Positions 1 through 25,868 are shown, counted from the first letter of the stretch. The stretch: DNA of 64,000 bases from Alviniconcha marisindica (GCA_018857735.1 JABMCL010002369.1:62501-126500); one strand, 5' to 3'. Made by a program: numbers and translations. The notes: a model not told the origin generated them from the sequence alone.

Positions 1-542
1 AGTTCACTACATAGACTACTCACATTGTTCGTGTTTCTGTTTTAAAATAAAAAACAATGTGTACGCACACATGCAGTGTGCCATGATAGGCAGCCTAATG
101 CTGATCATAACAGTAACTCTTTTTCTGCAAGATCAAAACTCACAAAAGGTTAAAAAGAATGCTTGAAAAAGAATTAGACAATACAAAATATGTGCAAATT
201 TTCAGCAAAAGCACCTTTTTCAAGCTACGGGCATATCATACACTAACATTCTATTTGTGGCTTGAAAAAGTGTGTTCTCACTCAAACTGGCACACGTTTG
301 TATATATTGTCTAATTAAAATAAGCACTGTTTTTATTTAACCTTTGGTATGTTTTGATCTTGTATCAGCATGCCTTCACTCAGTTTTTTTGTTTCAATTT
401 TGTTTGTTGCAAGTCAATAACAAACAAGTAATTTAACAAGAAAAGCAGTTAGTTATGCTAGCCAAAGATTTGGGTGCAGACAGCCTGCTGTTCGAAGATT
501 AAGAACCAAAGTGACTGAAGACATCTTTGCCAAGTGGGCCTT

Positions 543-972
543 TGACAAAAAACGTTCCTAGCATTGGGCATGAAAACAACATAGCTCAGCCCAAAGCACA
601 TAAGTATCTTAGCTCTGCATCTCTTTTTTTTTTTAAATAGTTCAGGAGCCGTGTGGGAGTCACGGTGGCCGTCCTGGGCTGTCCGTCCTAACGAGCCTTC
701 TGGCTTCCGTGGACGTAAAGATATATTGAACCATGCTTCGGCACTGGTCACAGCTTGTCCCTAATATGTCAGCTGACATCTGAGGACATTAAGCATTACT
801 TCATCATCATCATCATCATCTCATTTTTTCATAGTTTTTTTGCCGTTTAACTTGTTTAAGTGGTGTTTTGTAGCTTGGTAAAGGGGATTGCCCTGAAAAT
901 TTGCATGTTGTGTTTTTTCCTAATAAATAGTGTTCTTTTGAACCTTTTATGTGTTTGGGCCTTTGACAAGTT
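543..972. mobile_element. MITE-like element, copy 1, interrupted by a SINE
   Basis: The left part (a stretch with GCATTGGGCATGAAAACAAC) and the right part (CCTAATAAATAGTGTTC and TTTTATGTGTTTG) match the two halves of the element at 51737-51985. The middle is displaced by a SINE-like insertion at about 622-780. A related copy sits at 35400-35545. Confidence 0.6.
622..780 (+). mobile_element. SINE-like repeat, family 1
   Basis: It shares the core TTCAGGAGCYGTGTG...GGTGGCCGTCCTGGGCT and the tail TGGACGTAAAG with copies at 24635-24780 (minus) and 63585-63690 (plus). The tail is also present at about 16197-16240. Confidence 0.65.
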
Positions 973-1709
973 AACGAAGCTATAATTATTAAGAGTGACC
1001 TTTAGGTTTATGACCTCATCTAGAGCCAGCCAAACACTACTCACTACACTGGCTTACTTTATTTTTTCTCTTCTGTTACTATGTGAGTCTGAAACAAGAA
1101 TCCACAAACAAAATAAACACAACGTTGAAGCAAAAAAAAAAATTTAAAAAAATGGGGTGGGGAGTGAAGGGAGACAACCACAAACAAATTAGAAAAGCAG
1201 AACAAAATTTTAATTTTGTTACTTTAATTTTGTTCATGATCATTTTCATACTCTGTACATCAACAGAAAAAAAACAGCCAACCATTCACAGCCATGACAA
1301 GTCCATATGATTCATGAAATATTTACAGGGTTTAATGCTGTACAAAACGTGCCAAACACTATTTTCCTTTTTCTCCATAATCTCTTTACCAGAAAAGAAA
1401 TAATCCTTAGTAAAAACTGTTATCACAGATTGTCAAAATATCACCCATGGAATTTAAAAATCTGAAATAAAAGAATTAGCCAGCCTTTTTTTTTTCTTTG
1501 GTACCAAAATACACACTCTTAACCAAATTGACAACAGGAAGGGAATAAAGGTGGATCATCACTGTCCATGATCTGTAGTGAAAGGCAAACTTCATTGTTT
1601 TCTATCATTTCTGTGTACATCTTCACTATTTAATTCAGTACTTTAATAGGGACTGTTGTGCCTTGTTAACATGCAGTGGCACTGTTATAATTTCACAAAT
1701 GCTTTTGCT

Positions 1710-1985
1710 GACCAAGAGTTCAGTATTTCTGTTTCATATTTTACATTTGTCAAGAGTTCAGTATTTCTGTTTCAAATTTTATATTTGTTTTGGTTTGTAG
1801 TTGTTTTTCCAGCCTGAAATTATAAGATTTCTCACAAAGCACACTGATCCCAGATGGACTCTTCTGTCTACTTGATACTTTTAATCTCCACACAGTCTGT
1901 TTGTCACACGTTTGCTGTGTTAACTTGTGACCAGTGCTTTGAATCTCTGATCTCTACACAGCCTGTTTGTCACATGTTTACTGCG
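1710..1985. repeat. Short tandem duplications behind the CCDC96 stop codon
   Basis: A 38-bp unit (CAAGAGTTCAGTATTTCTG...) is doubled at about 1714-1788. A second unit with CTGTTTGTCACAYGTTTRCTG appears twice, at 1895-1922 and 1962-1984, and the second copy runs into the last codons of the gene. Apart from this and the MITE/SINE, the first 1985 bases are AT-rich flank with no gene seen; TTTATT at 1058-1063 is a possible CCDC96 poly(A) signal. Confidence 0.6.
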
Positions 1986-14902
<12,917 letters not shown>

Positions 14903-15177
14903 CTTGGTTGTCAAGGAAAGCAGGCGGAAGGAAGTGCTTTCGGATAAAAATAAAGTTTTTTTAAAGAAAACAGCGCTGCTATACCAGCTTAAAGTCGGAG
15001 ATAGAGAAACACTTTGATGGCATATGAAGGGGAAAAAATACAGCCATTAACTAAATAAGAGACTCATTTCACATAGTGCGCATGCGTGTGACTTTTAGCG
15101 GCAAATGCGAACGTTGTGACAGTTTCCTAACCCGCCAGAGCAACTTTTTTCCAGCTCAAGAAATCATTCATAAAAAA
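14903..15177. promoter_or_regulatory. Bidirectional promoter between CCDC96 and TK1
   Basis: Only 275 bp separate the divergent start codons. On the CCDC96 side the ATG sits in CAAGATGGCGGAC, a YY1-type start-site element. On the TK1 side, TGCGCATGCGT at 15077-15087 is close to the NRF-1 palindrome, and TTTTAGCGGCAAA at 15093-15105 is E2F-like, which suits the known S-phase control of TK1. No TATA box is evident. The sites are seen in the sequence; their use is inferred. Confidence 0.6.
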
Positions 15178-18100
15178 ATGTCAAAAATCACGCCAGTTAT
15201 CGAGGGCAACACTTGGATTCGACCATCTGATGGTTCAGATCACCCTGAAAGTGGGCACATCGAGGTATGTCGCTCTTGTTTTTTTGTTCAGGTCACACTC
15301 AATCACACTCAGTCACAGTCAGTGTGTCACACTATGTCTACAGTCACACTCACAGTCTTCTTCTCTGCGTTAGGCAGCCACCTTCCAGTGAGCAAAAAAC
15401 TGCTCGGAGATTATGCTGCACTTCTGGGGGGATCAAAAGTGGTATAAAAAAAAAAAGACCTGCCCCAGGAAGTCATTGAGGCCAAGACCATCCACATGCG
15501 TCAAGGCCAAGGGCCTCCAGACTGCAGTAATCCAAAAAAATTGTGTTGTTGTTGTCGTGCTGCTGACCCTCAGTTAGTCAGTAAAGTGACAAAATAAACA
15601 ACACGATGATTCAAAGAAGAAGGAAAACAAAGTTGCACTACGGTAACACTAACAACATGTACACTGTACTGTTGACACTAATGTCACTGACAGTTCTTTA
15701 TGATCTGATTCTGATCTCATAAATTGCATATTTTGTCACTTGTAAGTTGTAACAACGTAAGCAAGAAATAATATATAAATAATACCACTGTGTCACACGC
15801 ACAGTCTTGCATCACAAGTGTCACTACTGAGTACTGTGTGTGTGATCACTCCTAGTCCTAATGAATTAATAATGAGCTCATTCAGACATTCTGAGTCAAA
15901 TAAATAAATGTAAGTTTATGGGGGGGGGGCGGTTTGGCCTAGTGGTAAGGCGTTAGGCTGGTAAGTGGAAGGACCTCGGTTCGATACCGCTTCGGCTCTC
16001 CATTCTGTTCAAAAGTTGTGGTTTGTGGACACAGTCTTGTGACTTTGTCCCTCACAATTAATGAAACATTAAAATGGCTGTCATCGCTGCCAATCTTAAT
16101 GCAGGTCATTCTGGTGGTGACAGTGTAGCGATAGGTATATAATCTACCTCTCCCCCCACCTCCGCCATACCCCCTCCCCCCCTTTCTCCCTGTCCCTAGT
16201 AAGCCGTACGGTTTCTGTGGACGTAAGCACCATGTTTACTTACTAAGTTCATGGGTAGATAAATAGATGTTGCAAACAACATTCCCAGCTTCATGGAAAA
16301 GTCTGGTTCCAGAATGGTGGTGCAGAGCTTGATTGTCATAATTTTCAATTTTTAATTATTGTTGAACCAAAACTTTTAATACTAATATTAGTTAAAAATG
16401 TACTTCAGAATATAAATTAAGTTGATTATATTTATAGTTTATACTATTACTATAGTGAGTATTCACTAATTATAGTTTATAGTAATAGTATACTCATAGT
16501 CATACGACTCATAGTGATACATGTGTGTGGGTGCTGTGCATGTGTCAGTGTGTGTATGCACTTCTCTATTTCTAACTCTTGTCCAAGAATTAAGACAAGT
16601 TAGAATTTAGCATCTTCAGACAAAATTTGAACTATATGTAATGGAGTGGTGTGGAGCGTAGAAGGACAGCGACCCAGGCATCGGAGTCTGTCGAAATGGA
16701 GACCACAGCAGGCGTACGGCAGCAGACAAGGTTTTATTTGCTCAGCAGCAGACAACTTTTCAGCACACCCAAAATCCTCACGCGCACGCATAGATAAGAG
16801 AACTGCGCGGGCCGCAAGGAACACACGCTATCGCTACAATGAAATCGGCCCTCTGGACCACAAAATGGCTGACTATTGTGTTTCCTTGGCCCGTACAAAT
16901 ACAGTTTCCTCTACAATAACTAAACTAATTACAACATGAAAAACATCAAATGAAAGCTACAATTACAACCTTTTAAACCGTATAAACAAAATGTACACAC
17001 ATGACTTATTTTATTTACAACAAGAGTGGGAAGCGTGGCGTGCACCTGTCTATAAACAGATTCCGACAACTAAATCACAACTAACACAATGTACAAAATA
17101 TAACTGTCAATAAAACTTACATCAGAATAAAGTGCACGCTCCCACGGTTAAAATGGTACATAACAATTACAATACAATGCTCTGTGTGAAAAGCAAGATG
17201 CACTCAAAGACTAGCACTAAAACAATCAGTGCGAATTTTTGCCTGGGGCGCGTTATCTTAGTCGCAGCAGCGCTGATAGTGATACCAAGTAGTCTATGAA
17301 TATAACTTAGCTTCTACAGTACACAATACTCAATAAGTTAATTTCAACCCAAAATAAACACTACATATGAAGTCAGCTAAGCAAAATACTATACGACAAA
17401 GCATTGATCGACACAGAATTACTTTAATTGAGTCAAAACAACGATTCACTACTATTCACTAGTAGTAGTAGGCCTACTAACAGAACGCGCCATGCAGACG
17501 ACGGCTATAAAAAGAATGGACCTAGGGAGGCATCGGCTACTGATTAAGCTCGATCCTGCGTCTAAATAAACGTTGGATAAACATTCTAAGATGCCAAATT
17601 ATTTTACACATGGCTTAGTGCATAAAAAGGACTAGGTGAACAAAGAGTAGGTAAGCAAACAAGCGGTCAAAATATTAAGGGAGTAAACAGATTTGAAAGT
17701 GGTGCGCACAAGCGGCTATCGCCAGTCGGCTGTGTGAAGGCCATGTGGCGTTACGCAACACGCAGCGCTTCAAAACAAAAGTGTCGTCTGCTCCGGTTCC
17801 CGGGTTACTAACAGTACAGTAATGAAATTGCACGAATCTGATAACCGGGGCGGGATTGCCGTTAAAATGTACAAAGAGCACTTGCTCACATATATAAATA
17901 CCTTAATTATTTTTGGATATGAACATTTTCATCTTGTCTTGAATTTGAAATGAAACTTGAAAGGGATGTGAAATTGTTATGTGATCTCTCATCTCATGCC
18001 AGAGTCGTGATGCTGTCAGTGTCACTGATGATTACTATATTATATACTATAATAATAACTGTAAAGTGTAATTAGTATTATTACTAGTTATTAATAATAT

Positions 18101-21100
18101 TAATATCAGTGATGGTGATGTACTCAGACAAAACGTTTTTCCTTTTTCAATTTCAGATGATTATTGGACCAATGTTCTCAGGCAAAACGTAAGTCAGTAA
18201 ATACTCTTACTAAATTTATATTTACAACGTAACACTTTAAGTTTAACTAAAAAAAACTTGAACTGTATTTGATTTGTCTTTTATTCTGTTAAGCTTTAAC
18301 TTTAAGGTTATACAAAAAATTACGTGATTATTTAAAGCCATCTGCTTGTTTATAAATTATAAAAACTAAAAAAAAGTACATGTTGCTTTGGTAATCACCT
18401 GAGAGAATAAGCACTGTTATGGGGGGCTGCAAATACTAGATCTTACGTACATCGAATGCAGTGTTTTGAGAAGAAGAAAAAAATGCCAACAACAAACATG
18501 AGGCTACACACGTTGACAACAATTTTTTAAAGAATAATCCTACGTTACTGTATTGTAGCTGAAATTCAGCTTTTCATGCCTACTGCAGAATTCTGTGCAA
18601 GCCTGACAGATAATGCTAACAGCACTACATTCGGCATCCTGAAGCTAGGGACCATCCATAGTTCATGGCAAGTCAGAGTCTTCTGTGTTGTCTTTGACTT
18701 TGGCGACATTATGCTGAACTGCAAAATGTGGTCAGCCCCACATGCAAATGAATGGTGAAAAACTAGTAATCTACTAATGCAGCTGAAAACTGATGTAGGC
18801 AGTGAACTACCACTGCCAGTGTACCACTGACCTCGTTCAATATCATCCACCCTGGCCTGGCAGCTGTCTAACTCATAATTGATATGTTCTGGCAACCAAC
18901 TTCGCACCCTGACATAAGAGAGACAGAGGCTGAGTGAAAGAGGGAGAGACTGCTTAAAGCCTTTAATGAAAATGCATTCTATCATACAGAGCAAGACTTT
19001 TTTTGCTCATAGTAAATGTATGGGGTAACCTCAGTTTGAGAGGGGTTTATTTTGTGTCAAAAACATTTCTTCTGTGTATTTGTGACCCCTGTGTTCTCAA
19101 ACCAAACTCATGATCTTGTGTGAAACCTCAGTCTAGAAAAGAAGTAACTGTAGAAAACTGATGAAGTTACAAGCATTTTTATAATGTTGATACCGAATCT
19201 TTATTGTTTTTGTGAAGAATCATGTCGTGTACAGAAATTTGCCCATCAACTGCATAAAATTACAACACAGTATGTAATACTAATACACAAAGTGATTGAC
19301 TGATTCATTTTCTTTCAGAACTGAATTGATCAGGCGATTGAAACGTTACAGAGTTGCACAGTATGCATGTTTGATAATCAAGTATGCTGGTGATACTCGC
19401 TACAACAATGATGGCGTTACTACACATGACAAGTAAGTCAAATAGTCATGAAGATATATATATAGAGAAAGGGAGATATAGATATATATATATATAATAT
19501 ATATACAGACAGTTTGATTGATGGGTTGATTTTTACTTTCAGCATATATATCCCATGAGGCCTACAATATATATTATTATTATGACACATTAACTTATAA
19601 TGTTTATGATTATTAATTTATCTTTAAAAAAAACAATTCAGTTATAATATTAAACATTTGTATTAATTGATAAGATATTCAGTTTGATTTTTGATATAAT
19701 ATATAACTGCATCATTTTAACGTATGTTTTTTTTGGGTAAACATACCCTGGGCTGGCAACACAAATTTGGCTGTACAATTTGTAGTGCAAATTGCAATAT
19801 AAAAAAAAGTTAAAAAAAAGTTCAACATCAAAAACAACAATGTAGCCACTTGTTTCACATAAACAATTATATAATAATACCATTAGAGTGTTAGTGTTGC
19901 TAATGATTGTTTTTTGTTGTGTGGAAACTTGCAATTTTCCAGTATTTTACTTCAGTTTCAGTTGTAGTACTTAGTTTTTGATCTGGTTGACTTTCACTTT
20001 GACAGACAAATCTTACCAGCAATTTCCACCAAGAAACTGATGCCAGTTCTGGAAGAAGCAATGCAGTATAATGTCATTGGCATTGATGAGGGACAGTTTG
20101 TAAGTTCCAAGATTTAGTTCAATTGTTTGTTTCATGAATGTGAGCATGTGATGTCCATGTAGTGTCATGCTGCTTTTTTTGTTTCTGACAAGCCATCAAA
20201 CAATAACAGCTGGTACGACTGACTGATGATTTTTTTCCCGGTATATCCTGATCTAAACCTGTAAAATACCAGAATTTACCAGTTAATCTTAATGCAAACC
20301 CTGTATGGTACATTGAATGCTTGATACAATGACAGTCGTTATTGACCGAAGTCATAGTGTTGTGCACATGCACTGAGATTAGTGAAAAGCACATGTCATT
20401 TTGTTAAAAAATGATAAAAATTTAAATACATCTGAAGTAAAACCAATCAAATTCGTAAGAATTGTTCCCATTTCTAGAAAAAGAAAAAGAAAAAAAGGAG
20501 TCCAATACAAGAGAAATACAAATTATAATGCACCAAATGGTACATTTTCCTTGTTAACAATTACATGGGGTCTGGCTTGCTTTATTTAATACTGAAACCA
20601 GCTATTTAAAATTAGATCTATGCCAGCAAATGTTAATGTGATGTCTGTTGCATTTGCAGTTCCCTGATGTGTCAGCATTTGCAGACCATCTTGCAAATCA
20701 GGGCAAGATTGTCATGGTAGCTGCACTAGATGGAACATTCCAGAAAAAGGTTTGCACAATGCATCTCATATACACACATCCAGCTATGCATGCATGCACA
20801 CACACACTTCATGCACACAGATGCATGCATGATGCACCCACACAGGTGCACATGCACGCCCACACAGGATAGGGACTGGGAACCCCCCACCCCACCCCCA
20901 AAAAAGAAGCTTGTGTACCTAGTAAATTATGTTATTAGCATTACTGTAATATTAGCTGATTCAGTTACTGTAACTGTGCACACAAACAGAATAATACCAA
21001 AAATCCATAGACTTTGTTAACCACACCTGATGTTATTCACCAGTTTGCTGGAGTACACTGGATGTGAAACTAGTGAAAGCTAGGTGCTCACATAATTTAC

Positions 21101-21811
21101 GTGGTTGTACGTATATATTCATGCATAGAAATCTTCTGCCAGTCATCTGAATAGACTGAGAAAGTCAAATCCTGCAAAGGTCTACTGTTACATGTCCCAT
21201 GGTGTTTTACAAAGGTATTGTACAGGATTACGTACCATTCTATGCCACCGCTCACTGTATCCGTGTATGCCTTGTATACATGCAACATTGCTGTATGTTT
21301 GTAGGCATTTGGTGATATACTCAACCTTGTGCCAAAGTCCGAGAATGTCACAAAACTGACAGCTGTGTGCACCATCTGCTTCAAACCCGCTGCCTTCACA
21401 CGACGGAAAACTCAAGAAGCTCAGGTACTGTCATTGACACAAAGAGAAAACATTCATGAGCCATGAGAGCTAGACATGCTGGCATGAAAATGCCAAAGAG
21501 ACTGAAGTAAGACAGTCAAGTGATCTTGGGCATAGATATGTAATGATATAATTATGCAGCTAGTACATGTAAAGTAGTAATTGATTGGGGTATCCGGTTC
21601 AGTGGTTCATAACATTGTATTTGGGATGTAAAAAAAAAAATGGAAGAAGAAAAAGAGAAAAGCCTTGACCTTTGGATCAGCACTCGTATGGTCAGTCAAT
21701 ATTGTAGAAGTGCCAAAGCAGCAAAATTCAGTCCTGGCAAATATTTGAGCAATCTTTCTCAAGTGCTATTATAAACTTTGTTTCACAGCAAAACTCATGC
21801 GCATCTCCAAA

Positions 21812-21843
<32 letters not shown>

Positions 21844-22361
21844 ACCAATCCCTCAAAAAGTGCACACACAAAAAAAACTCTTAATTTTCTGCTTCTAGTA
21901 ACAGTTATGTTTGTGGAATAGTATCCCACCGGGGGGGGGGGGGTGAAGTGTAAAATTCCCACACTTGGCAATATTCCCTATTTTGTGCAAGGACAGTTCC
22001 AAAATTGAGCAGTCAATTCAAGAATCAGCACTCAGTTTAGGAGGTCCCACTTTGAGCAGCTCCTTCCAGAATCGTGCAAAATCCTCCATAACTCAGGATA
22101 TTTATAATACTGTATACAAATATGTGAGTTACGACATGCGAGAAGTATTTCTTTGACTACACATTTCAGGTGGAGGTGATTGGAGGTGAGGACAAATACC
22201 TTGCAGTCTGCAGAGACTGTTTCACTGCTGCTATCCCCCCTTCTCCTGAGCGTGCTGTTCTGCGAGAGTTCAACACACCCATGACAGATGACAACAAACT
22301 TGAAAGAACAAAAGCTCATCGACGACTCTTTGACAGATCTCTTTCTGGCATATCATCATAG
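15178..22361 (+). CDS. TK1: Cytosolic thymidine kinase (TK1 type), 7 exons, complete
   Basis: Exons: 15178-15264, 18157-18188, 19319-19432, 20006-20099, 20660-20749, 21305-21424, 22170-22361. All are GT-AG, phases agree, and the total is 729 nt (242 residues). The enzyme phosphorylates thymidine to dTMP in the nucleotide salvage pathway. Visible hallmarks are the P-loop GPMFSGKT (split by intron 2), [12 protein letters not shown] with the catalytic Glu, [26 protein letters not shown], and two Cys pairs (CTIC, CRDC) forming the structural zinc site of type II kinases. The start at 15178 gives a normal short N-terminus; an in-frame ATG at 15076 would extend it. No KEN degron of the vertebrate kind is seen in the tail [20 protein letters not shown]. 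Intron 1 carries a SINE and a solo LTR. Candidate poly(A) signals lie at 22705-22710 and 23313-23318. Confidence 0.96.
15926..16250 (+). mobile_element. tRNA-derived SINE in TK1 intron 1
   Basis: A tRNA-like head shows an A box (GGCCTAGTGGTAAGG) and a B box (GGTTCGATACC) correctly spaced for a cloverleaf. A unique body follows, then a 3' part GTACGGTTTCTGTGGACGTAAG shared with SINE family 1. Confidence 0.8.
16637..17890 (-). mobile_element. Solo LTR, copy A, in TK1 intron 1
   Basis: A 1254-bp element in minus orientation begins TGTGAGCAAG and ends CATTACA, flanked by the 4-bp direct repeat TATA. A near-identical inverted copy lies at 59182-60418. TG...CA ends and a short target duplication indicate an LTR retrotransposon. 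No gag-pol region adjoins it, so it is a solo LTR. The longest frames it holds (16646-16939 plus, 17675-17881 minus) have counterparts in the other copy and are not recognised proteins. Confidence 0.88.
21816..21843. repeat. Poly-C tract in TK1 intron 6
   Basis: About 28 consecutive C, with a 12-G run nearby at 21931-21943. Runs of this length are liable to sequencing and assembly error. Confidence 0.9.
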
Positions 22362-23660
22362 AACAATGCATATTACAGTGAAAAGATGGCTCATTCCATC
22401 TTGGTTGAATGCAATTGTAAAAGAAAAAAGAAACAACTGTGCTGACAGTGTATTAATTGTTTATTTTGAAAGAGTAAATGGTGTTGTTTCAGTGCGTTCC
22501 TTTTGAAATTACAATTATTTTTACGTATATGTATTTTTAAAAACTAAGTCTTCCCCTTTTTTTATGAGGAAGGTGAGGTGAACTTCACAGCATGTCTAGT
22601 TTGATAAAATGAAATGTTGTTTTTAACTTTAAGCAGTAATCAGGGCAGGGCATTTTACAATAACACTAACAACACACACACTCATACACATGAAGGTACA
22701 TGAAAATAAAATTTGATGACATATGGAAAATGATATGACAAATGTGTTCATGTGATTGAAATATGTTGTGCACAACATTGCTAATGCTGTATTGTTTTGC
22801 TTAGTTATCTCAGAGATCAGTTGTTCTCTTGACAGAAAAGGTGACCACCACCTTTTCTTGAATTAATGGACTTCTGAATTTTTACTTAACACCTGTCCTA
22901 GGCCACATACGTATGAAAGGGCAAGTCTGTGTGCAGTTAGAATAGTACATGTATTGCATAACTGAACAAAATGTTCTTTCTTACACGAGCTATTTGATAT
23001 CAAAAGCCAAACCTTTAAATTCATGTTCTTTCTTTTTGAATGTTTTTGCACACAATTTTATTGCCATGTTCTTTTAATTAGGCTAAATAGGGTATCAGTT
23101 TGTCCTCTTTGGTCAGTTGAGTATGCATTTTTAATTACAGTTTTGCTGCCAATTATGACTACTCAAAATTATACAGGAACAGGCAACTGTCAGAAGCAGT
23201 AGGACTTTGTTGTGTGTTTAATTTCTTTTACATGCTGAATTAAAACGTTATTAAGCACATGCAATAATATTTATTGATGTTGGGTCTTAATGAAAATACA
23301 AGGTGCTGCGAAAATAAAGCGAGACCACAAATAGTGTTTCAATTACTGCATGTAAGCTATTGCATATATGTGCACTGTGTATTACTTTTTAACTTTGTAT
23401 TTTACTGCCAATGAATTAAGTGTGTAAATGTCAATATGATATTTTGATATTAAAATGTTTCAAAACTTGATATTCTCCTCTTGTACTCAAAACACCCCTT
23501 TTTGTTTTGCTTTTTCTGTTTTTTCTTCTTTTTCTTGAAGGTCACAAGTTTTGTGAAATGAATAAGTGTCTGCACACTTTTACACACAAACACAAATCAT
23601 GTGAACTTCATATGATCAGTATTCATCAGGCCAGCTGTGATTTTTTTTTAGCAAGAGCAT
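22362..23660 (+). other. TK1 3' flank and untranslated region
   Basis: AT-rich sequence without a further gene. AATAAA motifs occur at 22705-22710 and 23313-23318, either of which could end the TK1 transcript. Confidence 0.5.
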
Positions 23661-24470
23661 TTTGTAATGAAATCCTTGATTTGAGGTTTTTGTTTTGTTT
23701 TACCTCTTGAACAAAACATTATGGGAAGACTAATTCCTGAGCATGCCAACAAGGAGGCTCTGCAATCTTATACAAACATTGACAGTCACAGCTTAAGCTA
23801 AACAACGTGAAACTACAGCATACACTGACATGCAAAAATAGGAATTGAAAAAAATACTGCACTTCACGATCACGTGAAACACTGGTGGCAACTATGCAAT
23901 GAGTTGAATTGACTGCTGTCATAGACAAAGTCAATAATGAGCACATGCAACCTGCATAGTAATCAGTATTGCCTTGGGATCATTTCACATTACCAAAAAT
24001 GTGAACATTTTGTAACGAACTGGATTTGAGGTTTTTGTTTTGATGTTTTACCTCTTGTTTCACAAAACGTATTTTGTGAAGGTTAGTTCCTGCGCAGGCC
24101 AACAAGCAGGCACAGCTGAATCAAAATCATTAAAACAATATGAGACTACAGCATACACTGACACAAAAATAAGAAAAATCAAACTGGACTTCACCATCAT
24201 TTGAAACATTGGTGGCGGCTATTTCAGTGTGCAATGATTTGAACTGACTGCTTTCACAGCCTAGGAGCCAGACCCAGATTTTGAAGAAAAACTGCATTGT
24301 CCTCCCCCCCCCCCCCCCCCCCCCCCCCCCCATAAAACAAACGCACACATACAAAAAAGAGTAATGAAACCCCTGGTTATGCAGACCTAAGTCAATGATG
24401 AGCACATGCAACCTGCATAGTAATATATAGTAATGCTCCACTTTAGATCCTTTCACACTTACAAAAATAA
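23660..24470. repeat. Diverged tandem duplication of about 400 bp
   Basis: 23665-23990 and 24005-24450 share the same blocks in order: GGTTTTTGTTTTG, the CCAACAAG stretch, CTACAGCATACACTGACA, GAAACAYTGGTGGC and GAGCACATGCAACCTGCATAG. The second copy holds a foreign insert with a 29-C run (24303-24331). Confidence 0.8.
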
Positions 24471-24634
24471 AGATAATCTTTTGAATAGATGGTCAGAAGA
24501 AGAAAGGATACACAGTTATTGTGTTTCTCTTAATTTTACAAAGGTTACCGCACGTCTAGGAAGAAGAAAGAATAATGATGATGATGTAGAGCTTGATGTC
24601 CTCGGATGTCCAGTTGACATTAGGAACAAACTGT

Positions 24635-24780
24635 GACCAACGCGTAAGCATGGTTCAGTGTTGCTTTACGTCCACATGGTTTACGTCCACATATGGTTTC
24701 CATAAGGCTCATAAGGACGGGGAGCCCAGGACGGCCACCTCGACTCTCACACAGCTCCTGAACTCAATTTATTTTTAAAG
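24635..24780 (-). mobile_element. SINE-like repeat, family 1
   Basis: Minus-strand copy with the core CAGGAGCTGTGTGAGAGTCG and GGTGGCCGTCCTGGGCT. The TGTGGACGTAAA tail motif is doubled. Confidence 0.75.
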
Positions 24781-25167
24781 GATAATAACAGCATTTTGTC
24801 TCTTATGGGGTACCATACACGAAACAACAGTTATTCCCCTTCCTAAGTATCTGACCCTTGACCTCAGCCTCTGCTTTTTGTTTGTCTACGTGTTATGTGT
24901 AGTTACTTCCCTTCCCTTGCAGACAGCCGCGTGGGCGTCAAGGAAACATGTAGACAATATTTTTTCAGTTTTGCTGCAAATGCAGTATGGCATGCATTGT
25001 TCATATGAAAAGTGCATTTGTTTACCATTTTGAATTTTCTATGCAATAGCTTTTAACACCTAAATCAGTCGTACTGACTCGATCCTGGGTTATGTGCATG
25101 CCGGCCGAAACAGCAGAACGACCGATGAACGCGTGATAAACTCTGAAAATTGAAGTTTTGGCAATGT

Positions 25168-25211
25168 CCACTTTTAGCCCCGTCTGTTCGCGGCCCTCAA
25201 ATGGTATGAGA

Positions 25212-25252
<41 letters not shown>

Positions 25253-25424
25253 CGCGTGCGTGTGTGTGTGTGTGTGTGTGTAGACGGAATGAACTTGAAG
25301 TATGCACTACGCTGGCATATCTACATATCAGTTCATTCCGTACTATGCCAGTGTTTACACAAACACACGCACACACATCCTCAAACCATTTGAGGATAGC
25401 GAACCGACGGGGCTAAAAGTGGAT
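25168..25424. mobile_element. Foldback (inverted-repeat) element with GT core
   Basis: Its ends are inverted copies: CCACTTTTAGCCCCGTC...CTCAAATGGT on the left and its reverse complement on the right, about 45 bp each. A second, inner palindrome GACGGAATGAAC/GTTCATTCCGT and a GT/CG microsatellite lie between. No transposase is present, so it resembles a MITE. Confidence 0.8.
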
Positions 25425-25722
25425 TTTTTATTTTTTATTTTTTTATTTTTAAAGTATGCTTTTTACCAGTTTGTAGGTGTTCACTGTTGCCTGTTCCGGC
25501 GTCAATAACAGACCAGTCTCTTGTGAGAAAGAAGGATGGGTACATTGTTGGGGTCCTCTCCAGTTATGGTGATGACAGTGTACAATCAACTAGCTGAAGA
25601 GGGAGGGAGGTGGGGGAAGGGGAGTTGGGTATCACTTTGGCACTCTTGACATAAATGTTACCGCAATGTTTTCTGTGACCCTGCCCTTCTCTGGTCCTCA
25701 GTGCTTTGGTCGTTCAGTACTT

Positions 25723-25758
25723 GGGGGGGGGGGGGGGGGGGGGATTGTAAATTTGAAA

Positions 25759-25804
<46 letters not shown>
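25723..25804. repeat. Poly-G then (AT)n just upstream of aldolase exon
   Basis: About 21 G followed at 25761 by 44 bp of AT dinucleotides, ending 65 bp before the first aldolase exon found. The missing 5' exon could be obscured by this low-complexity stretch. Confidence 0.95.
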
Positions 25805-25809
<5 letters not shown>

Positions 25810-25868
25810 GCCGGTTTATGTACTAGACACTTGTTGTTTGTTTTGTTTGTTACTTCAAACATTTACAG

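Noticed and set aside
15926..16000. Functional tRNA gene
   Set aside because: A and B boxes are present but the acceptor stem does not pair well and the head continues into a SINE body.
16646..17881. Frames of 97 and 68 codons conserved between the two LTR copies
   Set aside because: Conservation follows from the shared LTR origin; they do not resemble retrotransposon proteins.
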